A stretch of 64,000 nt of DNA, taken from NCBI GenBank assembly GCA_003612525.1, contig RAZD01000005.1:62001-126000 (forward strand), read 5' to 3'. This document shows positions 27,919-37,974 of the stretch, piece after piece. The position numbers and the translations under genes are program-made. This DNA is from a bacterium C-53 (GTDB lineage: Bacteria > Bacillota > Clostridia > Lachnospirales > Lachnospiraceae). Positions within the stretch are counted from its first letter, which is position 1. Each line of letters starts with the position of its first letter. The notes below the pieces were generated by a model that was not told the origin of the DNA, did no database searches, and worked only from the letters and a program-made list of their open reading frames with translations.

Positions 27919-28680
27919 TTGAAAGTTTCATTGATACTGACCACTTATAATTGCAAAAGAAATTTAATTCGTACTTTAGAGAGCATAGACCGGCAAGATT
28001 ATACGGATATTGAAATTATAATTAAGGATGGCGGCTCTACAGATGGTACATTGGATGTTATACAAAGTTTTGCGGATAAACATTCAAATGTAATTTGGAT
28101 GTCAGGGGCTGACAATGGAATTTATGATGCTATGAATCAGGGTTATGCCATGTCATCGGGAGATGTAATTGCTTTTTTTAATGATTTATTTATTGGAAAT
28201 GATGTGATTTCAAAATATATACAGGCAATTGAAAACGGAGGAGAAAATTGTTTCGGGGTGCATTCTGATCTGGTTTATGCAACTGATACGAAGGTAATCC
28301 GATATTGGAGGATGGGAAAAGGGAAAATCAGCAGTGGATGGATGCCGGGACATCCGACACTATATTTGAGGCGGGAAGTGTATCAACAGTATGGTTTATA
28401 TGATACCTCATATAAGTGTTCTGCGGACTTTGAGTTTATGGTTAGAATTTTGAAAGATAATCAAATAGAATTAGCATATATACCAGAAGTTTTGATTCGT
28501 ATGTTTTATGGAGGGACAAGTACTGGCAGTGTAGGAAGTTATGGAACTTCTATTAAGGAAGCATATGGAGCATTGAAGAAGAATGGGGTAAGGTTTGCAT
28601 GGTGGATTATATTTCTGAGAATTTTAAGAACTTTGACACAGTTCGTTCATTCCAAAATAGAAGTATCAGAATTGCAATAG
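27919..28680 (+). CDS. GT2-family glycosyltransferase
   Basis: A 253-residue GT-A enzyme. The start is read as TTG 27919, eight bases after GGAAGG and matching the family start MKVSLILTTYN; ATG codons at 27889 and 27892 overlap the previous gene. Motifs: IKDGGSTDGTLDVIQ and SGADNGIYDAMNQGYAMSSG, typical of the WcaA-like subfamily. The usual LNSDD metal site reads FFNDLFIG, so one acidic residue differs from consensus. Acceptor and donor are unknown. Its 3' end overlaps the next gene by 82 bases in another frame. Confidence 0.75.
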   Translation: MKVSLILTTYNCKRNLIRTLESIDRQDYTDIEIIIKDGGSTDGTLDVIQSFADKHSNVIWMSGADNGIYDAMNQGYAMSSGDVIAFFNDLFIGNDVISKYIQAIENGGENCFGVHSDLVYATDTKVIRYWRMGKGKISSGWMPGHPTLYLRREVYQQYGLYDTSYKCSADFEFMVRILKDNQIELAYIPEVLIRMFYGGTSTGSVGSYGTSIKEAYGALKKNGVRFAWWIIFLRILRTLTQFVHSKIEVSELQ

Positions 28681-29783
28681 ATTTATTGTGGCTTCGTCCG
28701 GGGAAAGTAGGAGGTACAGAAACTTATATTCGTAACCTTTTGGATGGATTTTGTAATTTAGATAGAGAATTTAACTTTGTTTTGCTTACATCGCGGGATA
28801 ATGCGGATTCTTTTCGGCATTATTTGACGGATAAAAGAATCTCTATGATAACTGTAAATATGGAAAATTCCAATATTGGAAAGCGTATTATCTGGCAAAA
28901 TTTATATCAGAATCGCTTATTAAAAAAGGCAAAGATTAAATATTGCTTTACCCCCGTCTATTGTCGTCCTTTTTTGAATGGAGGGATTGAATACATCAAT
29001 ACAATACATGATCTGCAGGCATGGCACTATCCGGAGTATCATCCATTTTATGAAGTTCTTTATTCTAAGTTATGCTGGTATTGTGATGCAAGAAAGTCAA
29101 TTAAAATTATTGCAATATCAAATTGGGTAAAATTGGATATTGTAAAAAGATTGAGAGTATCTGAGTACAAAGTAGAAACAATTTATAATCCTATCTTAAT
29201 TAAAAAAGAGGAACAATGTGATTTTACAAAAGTAAATAAAAAATTGGGTATTGATGGCGGTTATTTTTATACAGTGAGTCAATTAATTCCGCATAAGAAT
29301 CTGATAACATTGATTAATGTAATGGAAAGAATCATATCAGAGAACATGAGAATTCCGCATAAATTAGTAATATCCGGTGTAAACGGTAATGCTACGGAAC
29401 AAATACAGAAAATGATACAGAAAAAACGTTTAGAAAAAAGTATTATTTTAACAGGTTATATAGATAATGCTACTCGAAATACATTATATAAGAATTGTAC
29501 TGTATTCCTATATCCAAGTATTTTTGAGGGATTTGGTATGCCTCCGATAGAAGCTATGGTATTAGGGCGGCCAGTGATTACGACAAGGTGTGCAAGCCTG
29601 CCAGAAGTGACGCAAGACCGGGCCATTTATGTAGAGGACCCAATGAATATAGAGGAATGGATTGAACGTATAAAGGACTGCATAGATACTAAAGGGAATG
29701 GGCAGGCTTCATTAGACGCTTCAGTTTATGATGCGGAATTATTGGCGAATAAGTATTTGGATTTATTTGAAAATACGTTTTAG
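28599..29783 (+). CDS. GT4-family glycosyltransferase
   Basis: A 394-residue GT-B enzyme of the mannosyl/rhamnosyl-transferase type: IAIDLLWLRPGKVGGTETY at the N-terminus, HDLQAWHYPEY, then FYTVSQLIPHKNL and the E-x7-E site in FEGFGMPPIEAM followed by GRPVITTRCASLPEVT. The ATG at 28599 has GGGGTAAGG upstream and gives an unusual 82-base overlap with the previous gene; homology would only require the protein from about residue 22, but no better start exists there. Part of the glycosyltransferase run 26827-33514. Confidence 0.8.
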   Translation: MVDYISENFKNFDTVRSFQNRSIRIAIDLLWLRPGKVGGTETYIRNLLDGFCNLDREFNFVLLTSRDNADSFRHYLTDKRISMITVNMENSNIGKRIIWQNLYQNRLLKKAKIKYCFTPVYCRPFLNGGIEYINTIHDLQAWHYPEYHPFYEVLYSKLCWYCDARKSIKIIAISNWVKLDIVKRLRVSEYKVETIYNPILIKKEEQCDFTKVNKKLGIDGGYFYTVSQLIPHKNLITLINVMERIISENMRIPHKLVISGVNGNATEQIQKMIQKKRLEKSIILTGYIDNATRNTLYKNCTVFLYPSIFEGFGMPPIEAMVLGRPVITTRCASLPEVTQDRAIYVEDPMNIEEWIERIKDCIDTKGNGQASLDASVYDAELLANKYLDLFENTF

Positions 29784-29865
29784 GAGCTGTTTTTTTGACA
29801 TTGATGTATACTATACGTTTAGGGCGCGCTCCTTAGTTTGTTTGGAGTTGGAAGGAAAATTAAAA

Positions 29866-31448
29866 ATGAAAAAAGCAGACAAAATTATTATAGTTATATT
29901 TCTAAGTATAGTTATTGTGTATAGTATAATAGTGTCATTTTTTACGTCTACTGTCCATATTAATGTAGATGAAGAATTGTATATTGCCTTAGCAAGATCA
30001 TTTCATTATGAGGATAATTGGTGTAGTAACAATGTCATCCTCAATATTTCCAATATACTTATTGGCAAAAGCTATTTTAAATAATTGTAGAAAAGCAGTA
30101 CTGCTTAGTAGCTTCTTAATGATTATGCCATATATGTTTGACTGTGCTTATATAATGCAGGAAGTATTGAGTTATCCATTGTTTTTATGGACTGTTTATT
30201 TTTTGTATTATGTATATGAAAAAGAAAATCATACAAAATATAATATATATCCTATTTTAGCAGCTTTATTTACAGTATTATCAATTTTCACCAAAACATA
30301 TATGTTCTTTATTCCATTAGTATTAAACATATGCACATTGATAGAAATAGTAGTTGAGAAGAAGAGAAAAATATTTTTCAAAACGATGGTATATGATACA
30401 TTTTGTTTGATATTTTTTTTAGGAATGTATTTTATGGTTTATGCAGTGAATGGATTTAAAAGGGGAAGTAATCATTATACAAGTCAATTTTCACTTTTGT
30501 TTCCTATCAATATTAATACAATTTTGTACGGAATAATATGTTGTGTTATATATGCTGCTTTATTTATGGTAAATACAGGCATCATTCCTATTAGTGCTTT
30601 AATATATCAATGGATATATGCCAGGAATAGAACGTGGATGCTTACATTTTCAATGCTCTCTCTTACCTTTTTAATTGTAGAAATTGTCTTTATGGTTGTA
30701 CTTACAGAAGAAGGTGTTGGAACGCTGCCTCATAAATTTTTATTTCGTTATTTTCAAGTTTTTGTACCACTAATTTTTATCCTTTTTGTGAAATATAAAA
30801 ATGATTTTTTGTTTTTAAAATCAAAAAAAGTGTATGTAACAATGTTGGCCAGTTTATGTATCTCTATGTATTACTTTATTAAAATGGGGGGGGGGTACAA
30901 GACAAGCAATTATTGATGGACATCTATTTTTGTTTATAGAAAATTTAGCGAAATTTATATTACCATGTGCAGATATTATGATTATATCAGTTTTTTTAAT
31001 ACTAATAATTTTATTGATGTATAGGTATTTTAAAAAGAAAGATGTCAGGAAGTTTGCAAATATATTAGTATATGGAGGAATAATAGGAGTAGCGCTGTTT
31101 TGGATTGTACAGACTATACAATTACCATATTATACGAACATTATAACAGATGGGAAAATTATTCAAAGTGATGGTATTCAAATATCACAATATTTGAATA
31201 AAGAAGATTATGATTATATTTATTATGTTTATGGGGATATGGATGAAGAAAACAGTTATTATAGGAATTTTTATGGGTATTTGAAGTATCCGTATCAATT
31301 TTTGTCAAAAAATGATATTATAGAAGTAATCAATAAGAGAAAGGGAAGAAAAATAATCTTCATATCCTTGTCAAATTTAACAACAATGAGTAGCAATATA
31401 AAATATGTAAATGTCACTACCTCAAGATTGCATATGTTTACAGTGTAA
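29866..31448 (+). pseudogene. Broken GT39/PMT-like membrane glycosyltransferase: two frame breaks, one at a G10 tract
   Basis: Three frames together make one polytopic membrane protein. Part 1 (29866 to about 30005) starts MKKADKIIIVIF after GGAAGG and ends HINVDEELYIALARSFHY, an Asp-Glu loop typical of GT-C enzymes. Part 2 (frame from 30008) continues IRIIGVVTMSSSIFPIYLL, but normal members have about 40-60 residues between these motifs, so an internal deletion with frame change is likely near 30005-30015 (inference). Part 3 joins after ten G at 30886-30895. Loss of one G would fuse parts 2 and 3 (GGTRQAIIDGHLFLF). Even with the switch fixed, the first break remains, so the gene is probably dead. 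Confidence 0.65.
30886..30895 (+). repeat. Poly-G tract G10 in the broken GT39-like gene
   Basis: Ten G after AAAAT, followed by TACAAG. At G10 the frame ends at a TGA seven codons on; at G9 or G12 it would continue to 31448. Candidate phase switch, OFF. Confidence 0.75.
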
Positions 31449-31526
31449 AATTTTGAATGAATAGAAATATCTATTAGCCAAGATTTATTATATATTATTT
31501 TTATGAAGGGATAAGTCGGACAAAAG

Positions 31527-32393
31527 ATGGTTTGTTTTATAATATTGCATTACAACTCAATAAAAGATACCGAAAGATGCATTGCATCTATTATGAAGAT
31601 GAACGAAGTCAAGGATAGCCGTATAGTGATCGTAGATAATGCTTCTCCTAATCAAACAGGGAGAATTCTGGCGGAAAAGTATGCAGCATGTGAATGGATT
31701 GATGTCATGTTGAGAAAGAGTAATGATGGATTTTCGGTAGGAAATAATGATGGATATTGTTATGCAAAGAGAAAATGGGATCCGGATTTTGTGGTGGTTA
31801 CAAACAATGATATAGAATTTTGCCAAAAGGATTTTATTGAGAGAATTAAAAATGAATATAAGTGCAGTTATTTTGCTATACTAGGGCCAGACATTTATGT
31901 ACCGTTAAATAAGGTACATCAAAGTCCTATGGCGAAGAAACCTCCAAGTAAAAGTAGAGTAGGTGTGACAATTTTATTAAATCAGTTAGTATTGAGTATT
32001 TATCCAATTATATATCCGCTAATAAAAGAATATTTTAGGCGGATGGAGGCTTGTGCGCAATCACAAAGTTACGAGGTATATCAGGAAGATGTCTGTTTGA
32101 TGGGAGCTTGTCTTATATATTCGAAAGAATATATGAATGCAAGAGATAAAATATTTGAACCAGAAACAAGATTTTATTATGAGGAAAATATTCAAACATT
32201 ATGGTGTATTTATAATAAAAAGAAAATTGTCTACCAGCCGAATATAATGGTATATCATATGCAAGGAAAAGCGACAAAAACCGTAGATACGCGACAAAAG
32301 GATAGAATTAAGTTTCGAGTAAAGAATATACTTTCATCCGCAAGAGTTTATAAAAAATTTCTCTTAGAGATGAAAAAAGAGGAGAATATATGA
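31527..32393 (+). CDS. GT2-family glycosyltransferase (rhamnosyltransferase-like)
   Basis: A 288-residue GT-A enzyme: MVCFIILHYNSIKDTERCI at the start, VIVDNASPNQTG, NDGFSVGNNDGYCYA and the metal site VVVTNNDIEF. The pattern matches the rhamnosyl/galactosyl transferase-like GT2 group found in O-antigen and capsule loci. Late motifs MGACLIYSKEY and YYEENIQTLWC are the usual acceptor-side region. Its stop overlaps the next start (ATGA). Sugar specificity cannot be read. Confidence 0.8.
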   Translation: MVCFIILHYNSIKDTERCIASIMKMNEVKDSRIVIVDNASPNQTGRILAEKYAACEWIDVMLRKSNDGFSVGNNDGYCYAKRKWDPDFVVVTNNDIEFCQKDFIERIKNEYKCSYFAILGPDIYVPLNKVHQSPMAKKPPSKSRVGVTILLNQLVLSIYPIIYPLIKEYFRRMEACAQSQSYEVYQEDVCLMGACLIYSKEYMNARDKIFEPETRFYYEENIQTLWCIYNKKKIVYQPNIMVYHMQGKATKTVDTRQKDRIKFRVKNILSSARVYKKFLLEMKKEENI

Positions 32394-33514
32394 AAGGTTA
32401 CTATATTCATTTTGATGGTAGTAAGACACCAGGAGTTAATAAAAAGATAAAGATGCAAGTGAAAGAGTTTCAAAAATATTTTGATTTAGAAGAACTTGAA
32501 ATATCTTTTATTCCCAAAAGTTTATTATGGAGAATTTTTAGGCTTTTACCATTCGGGGGTATTGAGCGGGATTACAAGTCTTGTTTAAAAAAAATGAAAG
32601 CACCGGATTTTGTATATATTAGAAGGACTCTGGCAGATAAATATTATATTCAGTTCTTAAAAGAAATTAAAAGAAAATATCCGAAATGTAAGATTTTGAT
32701 AGAAATTTTCACATATCCTTATGACAAGGACGAGTTTTCATCATGGTTTGCATTTCCTTTATACTGGAAAGAGAAATGGAATAGAAAGAAGATTCCTACA
32801 TTGATAGATCGATATGTTACAGTATCGGAAGACGATTATATTTTAGGTAAAGAAACTTTAAAAATATCTAACGGCATTTTTGTAGATCAGGTGAAATTAC
32901 CAGTGTATAATAAAAAAGAAGATGGAAGAATTGATATGTTGGCTGTTGCGGTTATGCAGAGTCATCATGGATATGAAAGGATTATTGAGGGAATGCATGC
33001 ATATTACCAAAATGGAGGAGAACGACAGGTATACTTGCATTTAGTAGGAAATGGACCAGAAAAAAATTTTTATCAGGAATTGGTAAAACAATATGGACTT
33101 GATGAAAAAGTACTTTTTTATTCTGAGCTACTGGGAGTGGAATTAGAGAATGTTTATAATAATAAAGATATTGCAGTTTCATCATTGGGATGTTATAAGA
33201 AAAATATTAATTATTTAAGTGCACTAAAAACGAGAGAATATCTTGCAGCTGGTTTGCCAATGGTAACTGGATGTAAAATAGATGTTTTTGAAAAAAAGAA
33301 TTGTAATTTTTATTGTGCATTTCCTAATGATGAATCACTAATTGATATTAATAGAATCATATCTTTTTGTGATGAAATAAATAGAAATGGAAAAGAAGAA
33401 GTACAGAAAAAAATAAAACAATATGCTAAAGAAACTGTGGATATGGATATTGCAATGGCACCTGTTATAAGATATTTAAGAGTAAGTAGCGAATCAAGGG
33501 CTAAAAATGATTAA
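32390..33514 (+). CDS. GT4-like glycosyltransferase
   Basis: A 374-residue GT-B protein. The N-terminal half begins YYIHFDGSKTPGVNKKIKMQV, a glycogen-synthase-like acceptor loop. The C-terminal half has MLAVAVMQSHHGYERIIEGM, LHLVGNGPEKNFYQELV and SALKTREYLAAGLPMVTG, a degenerate donor-binding region with Glu in the E-x7-E position. Family level is reasonably clear; substrate is not. Its start overlaps the stop of the previous GT2 gene. Confidence 0.7.
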   Translation: MKGYYIHFDGSKTPGVNKKIKMQVKEFQKYFDLEELEISFIPKSLLWRIFRLLPFGGIERDYKSCLKKMKAPDFVYIRRTLADKYYIQFLKEIKRKYPKCKILIEIFTYPYDKDEFSSWFAFPLYWKEKWNRKKIPTLIDRYVTVSEDDYILGKETLKISNGIFVDQVKLPVYNKKEDGRIDMLAVAVMQSHHGYERIIEGMHAYYQNGGERQVYLHLVGNGPEKNFYQELVKQYGLDEKVLFYSELLGVELENVYNNKDIAVSSLGCYKKNINYLSALKTREYLAAGLPMVTGCKIDVFEKKNCNFYCAFPNDESLIDINRIISFCDEINRNGKEEVQKKIKQYAKETVDMDIAMAPVIRYLRVSSESRAKND

Positions 33515-33564
33515 TCTTTTTTGTCCAATTTTGTGTCTGAACGAATGAAGGGAATAAATACATT

Positions 33565-34650
33565 ATGAAAATTGTGACTATAGTAGGTGCGAGACCTCAG
33601 TTTATAAAAGCGGCCGCTGGCTCCTATCAAATAAGGAAAAGACATGAAGAAATATTAGTGCATACGGGTCAACATTTTGAAGATAATATGTCTAAAATAT
33701 TTTTTGATGAAATGAAAATTCCAAAGCCGGATTATAACTTGGGAATTTCAGGTGGCAGTCATGCTAAAATGACAGCGAATATGTTGGTAAAAATTGAAGA
33801 AGTTCTTTTAAAAGAAACTCCAAATGCATTATTAGTATATGGTGATACAAATTCAACATTAGCAGGTGCATTAGCAGCAGTCAAATTAAATATACCAGTA
33901 TTTCATGTAGAAGCAGGAAATAGGCTTGGAACTTTAAATAACCCAGAGGAGATAAATCGGATTACCACAGATCATCTATCTACACTTAATTTTTGTGCGA
34001 CTACTGATGCGTTAAAAAAGTTAGAAAAAGAGGGGTTAGGGGATAGGTCTTATTTTGTGGGAAACATTATGTATGATTCGTTTCTTATGTTTTCGAGTAA
34101 ACCGTGGCAAGAACATAATATTTATAATTTTAACAATGAACGGATTACTATGCCGAATGATTTTTACTATATGACATGCCATAGACAGGAAAATACTTAT
34201 GATGATGTTCCACTGACTGAAATTCTTATGGCAATGAATTCTTTAGATGCTCCAACTATTTATGCGGTACATCCGAGAAATAAGGAACGAGCGCGGCGAA
34301 TATGTGCTAAGCAAGGATTTCGTAATATTATATTGGTTCAGCCAGTAGGATATTGTGATTCAATACATTTAATAAAAAGGGCTAAGAAGATAGTAACAGA
34401 TTCAGGGGGACTTCAATGTGAAGCGTTTTATGCAGGTGTTCAGTGTGTCTTCGTATTTAATTATGCAGTTTGGCCTGAAACAATGGTAAATAATAGAAAT
34501 CAGTTAGCAAAAGCAGATCATAATGATATTTTGGACAAATTGTCAAAAAGCCAGATGATTGACCCATTGTATCAACCATTTGGAAATGGACATACGGCAG
34601 AAGAAATTTGTAGAATTATGGAAGATTATAATGAGAGGGAGAGATTATAA
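33565..34650 (+). CDS. wecB: UDP-N-acetyl sugar 2-epimerase, non-hydrolysing
   Basis: A 361-residue epimerase: KIVTIVGARPQFIKAA start, YGDTNSTLAGALAA, VEAGNRLGTLNNPEEINR, MTCHRQENT, VHPRNKERARR and VTDSGGLQCEAFY. It inverts C2 of a UDP-2-acetamido sugar in the cytoplasm. The next genes encode WbpB-, WbpD- and WbpE-like enzymes, so its natural substrate may be UDP-diacetamido-glucuronic acid, as for WbpI, rather than plain UDP-GlcNAc (inference from context). The ATG follows GAAGGGAA. The stop overlaps the next ATG. Confidence 0.85.
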   Translation: MKIVTIVGARPQFIKAAAGSYQIRKRHEEILVHTGQHFEDNMSKIFFDEMKIPKPDYNLGISGGSHAKMTANMLVKIEEVLLKETPNALLVYGDTNSTLAGALAAVKLNIPVFHVEAGNRLGTLNNPEEINRITTDHLSTLNFCATTDALKKLEKEGLGDRSYFVGNIMYDSFLMFSSKPWQEHNIYNFNNERITMPNDFYYMTCHRQENTYDDVPLTEILMAMNSLDAPTIYAVHPRNKERARRICAKQGFRNIILVQPVGYCDSIHLIKRAKKIVTDSGGLQCEAFYAGVQCVFVFNYAVWPETMVNNRNQLAKADHNDILDKLSKSQMIDPLYQPFGNGHTAEEICRIMEDYNERERL

Positions 34651-35723
34651 TGAAATATGCATTAATTGGATGTGGAAGAATTTCCCCGAATCATATTGTC
34701 GCAGCTCAAAAGAACAATCTTGAAATTGTGGCTTTATGTGATATAGTGTATGAGAATATTGAGGATAAAATCAGGAAGTTTGATTTACCGGAATCTGTAA
34801 AAAGATATACGGATTATCGTGATATGCTACAAACTGAAAAGCCAGAGTTGGTTGCGATAGCCACTGAGAGCGGTAAACATGCACAGATAGCTTTGGACTG
34901 CATGGATTTTGGGTGCAATATTATTATCGAAAAGCCTATCGCATTGTCGATTGAAGATGCTGATGCAATTGTTGAGAAAGCGGAGAATATGCATTTGAAA
35001 GTTTGCGCCTGTCATCAGAATCGTTTTAACAAGTCAATTCAGAAGATCCGGGAGGCAGTAGAAAAAAAGAGATTTGGAAAGATGTTTTATGGAACGGCTC
35101 ATGTTAGATGGTGCAGAGATCGCGAATATTACGATAGGGCTAGTTGGCGTGGAACATGGGAACAGGATGGCGGAGCACTAATGAATCAATGCATTCATAA
35201 TATTGATTTACTTCGATGGATGCTGGGAGATGAAATAGAAGAAGTAGTCGGCATGACAGACCGCCTTCATCATGATTACATTGAGGCGGAAGATTTGGGA
35301 ATAGCGTTAATTAAGTTTAAAAACGGTGCATATGGAATTGTGGAGGGAACAACAAATGTGTATCCAAAAAATTTAGAAGAAACTTTATATTTGTTTGGAG
35401 AAAAAGGAACTGTAAAGGCGGGAGGACAGTCTGTTAATGTAATTGAAGAATGGCGGTTTTCTGACATGCTTGATGATCCGGAGGAAATAAAGCGGAGGTT
35501 TCATGAAAACCCTCCTAATGTTTATGGTTATGGACATACGCCTTTATATGCAGATGTTATAGATGCGATTATAAATGACAGGGCTCCGTATGTGGACGCA
35601 AGGGCAGGCAGGCGGGCCTTAGAATTAGTTTTGGCAATTTATAAGTCGTCTTTTGCGCACAGAAGTGTTCAATTGCCATTAGAACAGTGCACAACAAATG
35701 AATTTAAAGGCAAATTTATTTAA
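34650..35723 (+). CDS. Gfo/Idh-type UDP-sugar-uronate 3-dehydrogenase (WbpB-like)
   Basis: A 357-residue NAD-dependent oxidoreductase: ALIGCGRISPNHIVAAQ Rossmann start, the NIIIEKPIALS motif with the EKP signature, and NQCIHNIDLLRWMLGD with the catalytic His-Asp pair. WbpB oxidises C3 of UDP-GlcNAcA; the keto group is then aminated by WbpE, whose homolog lies at 37975. All four WbpB/E/D/I-type genes lie within 6 kb, supporting a UDP-2,3-diacetamido-uronic acid product. UDP-GlcNAc 6-dehydrogenase (WbpA) is not in the window. Confidence 0.82.
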   Translation: MKYALIGCGRISPNHIVAAQKNNLEIVALCDIVYENIEDKIRKFDLPESVKRYTDYRDMLQTEKPELVAIATESGKHAQIALDCMDFGCNIIIEKPIALSIEDADAIVEKAENMHLKVCACHQNRFNKSIQKIREAVEKKRFGKMFYGTAHVRWCRDREYYDRASWRGTWEQDGGALMNQCIHNIDLLRWMLGDEIEEVVGMTDRLHHDYIEAEDLGIALIKFKNGAYGIVEGTTNVYPKNLEETLYLFGEKGTVKAGGQSVNVIEEWRFSDMLDDPEEIKRRFHENPPNVYGYGHTPLYADVIDAIINDRAPYVDARAGRRALELVLAIYKSSFAHRSVQLPLEQCTTNEFKGKFI

Positions 35724-35742
35724 TTACAAGGATGAATATTTA

Positions 35743-36532
35743 ATGAACTTCACATATGAATGGTATGCTGGTTTTATAAAAAATTTAAAAAATCAAGGTT
35801 ATAATTTTGCTGATTATCATAGCTGGAAGAGAGATCACAAAACTGTGATCTTAAGACATGACGTTGACTTTAATCTGGCTGCTGCTGCAGAGTTGGCTGA
35901 AATTGAAAGTAAAATTTTTGAGGGGGGGGGGTATAAGAGGTAAAGCCACATATTTTGTTTTAGTCAGTACAAATTTTTATAATATTTTTTCTAAGGACTC
36001 GAAAGAATATATTTCTAAAATAATGGAGTGCGGCGGAGAAATTGCATTACATTTTGATGAAACGCAGTATGAAATGAATGATGAGGAAGAACTTATAACG
36101 CACATTATAGAAGAAAGGAATATTTTACAGGGCGTAGCAGGTATGCCTGTTCGTGTGGTTTCAATGCATCGGCCGTCAAAGCAATTTTTAACAAAAGATT
36201 TAAAAATAGAAGGAATAATTAATGCGTATGGAAAAGAATACTTTTCAGAGATGAAGTATATTTCTGATTCGCGGAGAAATTGGCGTGAAGATGTAGATAA
36301 TCTTGATTTTGAAAATTATAAACGTTTCTGTATATTGACTCATCCAATATGGTACGATCAAACAGAAAAAGAAAATATTAAAGCGGCGTTATATGATCAG
36401 ATTATAAAATCATTGCGGGACAAGTGGTCATATTTCGAAGAAAATATAAGTAATTTTGAAACTATATTCAGTTTAAACGAGATTAATATATTAATGGAAA
36501 AGATCAAGAGGTTAAATAATGAAATCATATAG
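35743..36532 (+). pseudogene. Polysaccharide-deacetylase-like gene, phase-OFF at a G10 tract
   Basis: ATG 35743, 10 bases after AAGGAT, opens MNFTYEWYAGFIKNLKNQGY and RHDVDFNLAAAAELAE, the metal-binding HDVD start of a polysaccharide-deacetylase-like fold. The frame then meets ten G at 35922-35931 and stops at 35941-35943. The rest of the protein (RGKATYFVLVSTNFY, GGEIALHFD, VVSMHRPS, ILTHPIWYD) continues in the next frame to 36532. Loss of one G, or gain of two, restores a single protein of about 262 residues. Nothing else is damaged, so this looks like a reversible OFF state. It may deacetylate an N-acetyl sugar of the pathway around it. Confidence 0.75.
35922..35931 (+). repeat. Poly-G tract G10 in the deacetylase-like gene
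   Basis: Ten G followed by TATAAG. The present length gives YKR then stop; G9 or G12 joins both halves. Candidate phase switch, OFF. Confidence 0.82.
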
Positions 36533-37430
36533 GGCAGTTGAAGTATATGAATTTTTGAGAAAATTTGGTCATGACATATATTTGGTCGGAGATACTGAAA
36601 TTGAAATCAAGGGAGTATCTTCATTAGAAAATTATAAAAATGACAGTCTTACATGGATAAAGCCGGGGCATAATATAGATGAAGAACAGGGAATAAGAGC
36701 ATTAGTGTTGTCTCAGGGAACAAATAAGACAGCAGATGTAATGTTTTATTGTGATAATCCTAAGTTTTATTTTTTTAAGGCAGCAGAATTATTGATGGAT
36801 ACAAAAAGAGAGCCAGTTATATCTTCAACAGCAATAATTGCTAAATCTGCTAAATTAGGAGATTTCGTATCAATTGGGCATTATTCTTTTATTGGTGAAA
36901 ATGTTGTGATAGGAGACAATACTCAGATTGGAAGTCATGTTACAATAGAAGAAAATGTTAAAATTGGGGATAATTGCTGCATAAAGTCAGGGGCGGTTAT
37001 AGGCGGAAGAGGCTTTGGATATTCGAAAGTAGATGGTCAATATTTACCTGTTTCTCATTTTGGGGGAGTTATAATAGGTGATTATGTTGATGTTGGCAGC
37101 AATACCTGCATTGATAGGGGAACTTTAGATGATACAATAATAGAAAATGGGGTAAAAATTGATAATTTATGTCATATAGCACATAATGTTTTGATTAAAG
37201 AAAATAGTTGTATTGTAGCCAATTCAACTATTGGAGGAAGTGCAAAGATCGATCAGGGAAGTTATATAGGGATTAGCGCCTCAATTCAAAATCAGAAAAG
37301 CATAGGCAAAGGGAGCCTTGTTGGTATGGGGGCGGTGGTGACAAAGGATGTTCCAAAAGGTAAAGTTGTTGCTTTTTCACCGGCAAAGGTGATTCGTGAG
37401 AGAACGAAAAATGATTTAAAAAAATATTGA
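36519..37430 (+). CDS. LpxD-like left-handed beta-helix N-acyltransferase
   Basis: A 303-residue protein laid out like LpxD: an N-terminal uridine-binding-like domain (about 1-100), then hexapeptide repeats ([20 protein letters not shown] ...), [20 protein letters not shown], the [13 protein letters not shown] loop, and [14 protein letters not shown], where the His is the family's catalytic residue. In Gram-negatives LpxD adds a fatty acyl chain to UDP-3-O-acyl-glucosamine. A Gram-positive locus has no lipid A, so here it probably N-acylates a UDP-amino sugar (inference). It starts inside the end of the deacetylase-like gene (14-base overlap). Confidence 0.8.
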   Translation: MKSYRAVEVYEFLRKFGHDIYLVGDTEIEIKGVSSLENYKNDSLTWIKPGHNIDEEQGIRALVLSQGTNKTADVMFYCDNPKFYFFKAAELLMDTKREPVISSTAIIAKSAKLGDFVSIGHYSFIGENVVIGDNTQIGSHVTIEENVKIGDNCCIKSGAVIGGRGFGYSKVDGQYLPVSHFGGVIIGDYVDVGSNTCIDRGTLDDTIIENGVKIDNLCHIAHNVLIKENSCIVANSTIGGSAKIDQGSYIGISASIQNQKSIGKGSLVGMGAVVTKDVPKGKVVAFSPAKVIRERTKNDLKKY

Positions 37431-37465
37431 TAAATTGCAGGCTTTGCTCGTTATTAGGGAGGTTT

Positions 37466-37972
37466 ATGAGTTATTTTATCCATGAAAGCAGTTATGTAGA
37501 TGAGAATGTACTTATTGGAGACGGTACAAAAATATGGCATTTTTGTCATATCCAATCAGGCGCCTCAATCGGTGAGAAGTGTTCTTTGGGGCAAAATGTT
37601 AACATTTCAAATAATGTTAGGATAGGAAATGGTGTAAAAATTCAAAATAATGTTTCTGTTTACGAGGGCGTAGAATTGGAGGACTTTGTCTTTTGTGGAC
37701 CATCATGTGTATTTACAAATGATCTGACTCCAAGAGCAAGATATCCTAAGGGGCATCAAGGTTATAAGCCAACAGTAGTTAAAGAAGGCGCGAGCATTGG
37801 AGCTAATGCAACAATTATATGTGGAAATGTAATAGGAAAATGTGCGATGATTGCGGCCGGTTCAGTAGTTACGAAAGATGTGCCAGATTATGCGCTGGTG
37901 GCAGGAGTGCCAGCAAAAATGATTGGTCGAGTAGATGAATATGGAAATATTACAGAAAGATTTGAGGTTTAA
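37466..37972 (+). CDS. WbpD-like UDP-3-amino-sugar N-acetyltransferase
   Basis: A 168-residue hexapeptide-repeat enzyme: [58 protein letters not shown] and [12 protein letters not shown], a near-signature of WbpD/FdtC-type acetyltransferases, then [26 protein letters not shown] precedes ATG 37466; an ATG at 37427 lacks a site. It would acetylate the 3-amino group formed by the aminotransferase immediately downstream. The spacing to that gene is two bases. Confidence 0.82.
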   Translation: MSYFIHESSYVDENVLIGDGTKIWHFCHIQSGASIGEKCSLGQNVNISNNVRIGNGVKIQNNVSVYEGVELEDFVFCGPSCVFTNDLTPRARYPKGHQGYKPTVVKEGASIGANATIICGNVIGKCAMIAAGSVVTKDVPDYALVAGVPAKMIGRVDEYGNITERFEV

Positions 37973-37974
37973 AG

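Noticed and set aside
27889-28680. Long overlap between the GT2 gene and the next GT4 gene as a sign of a frameshift
   Set aside because: Both proteins are complete by their motifs; an 82-base overlap of two intact genes is enough to explain it.
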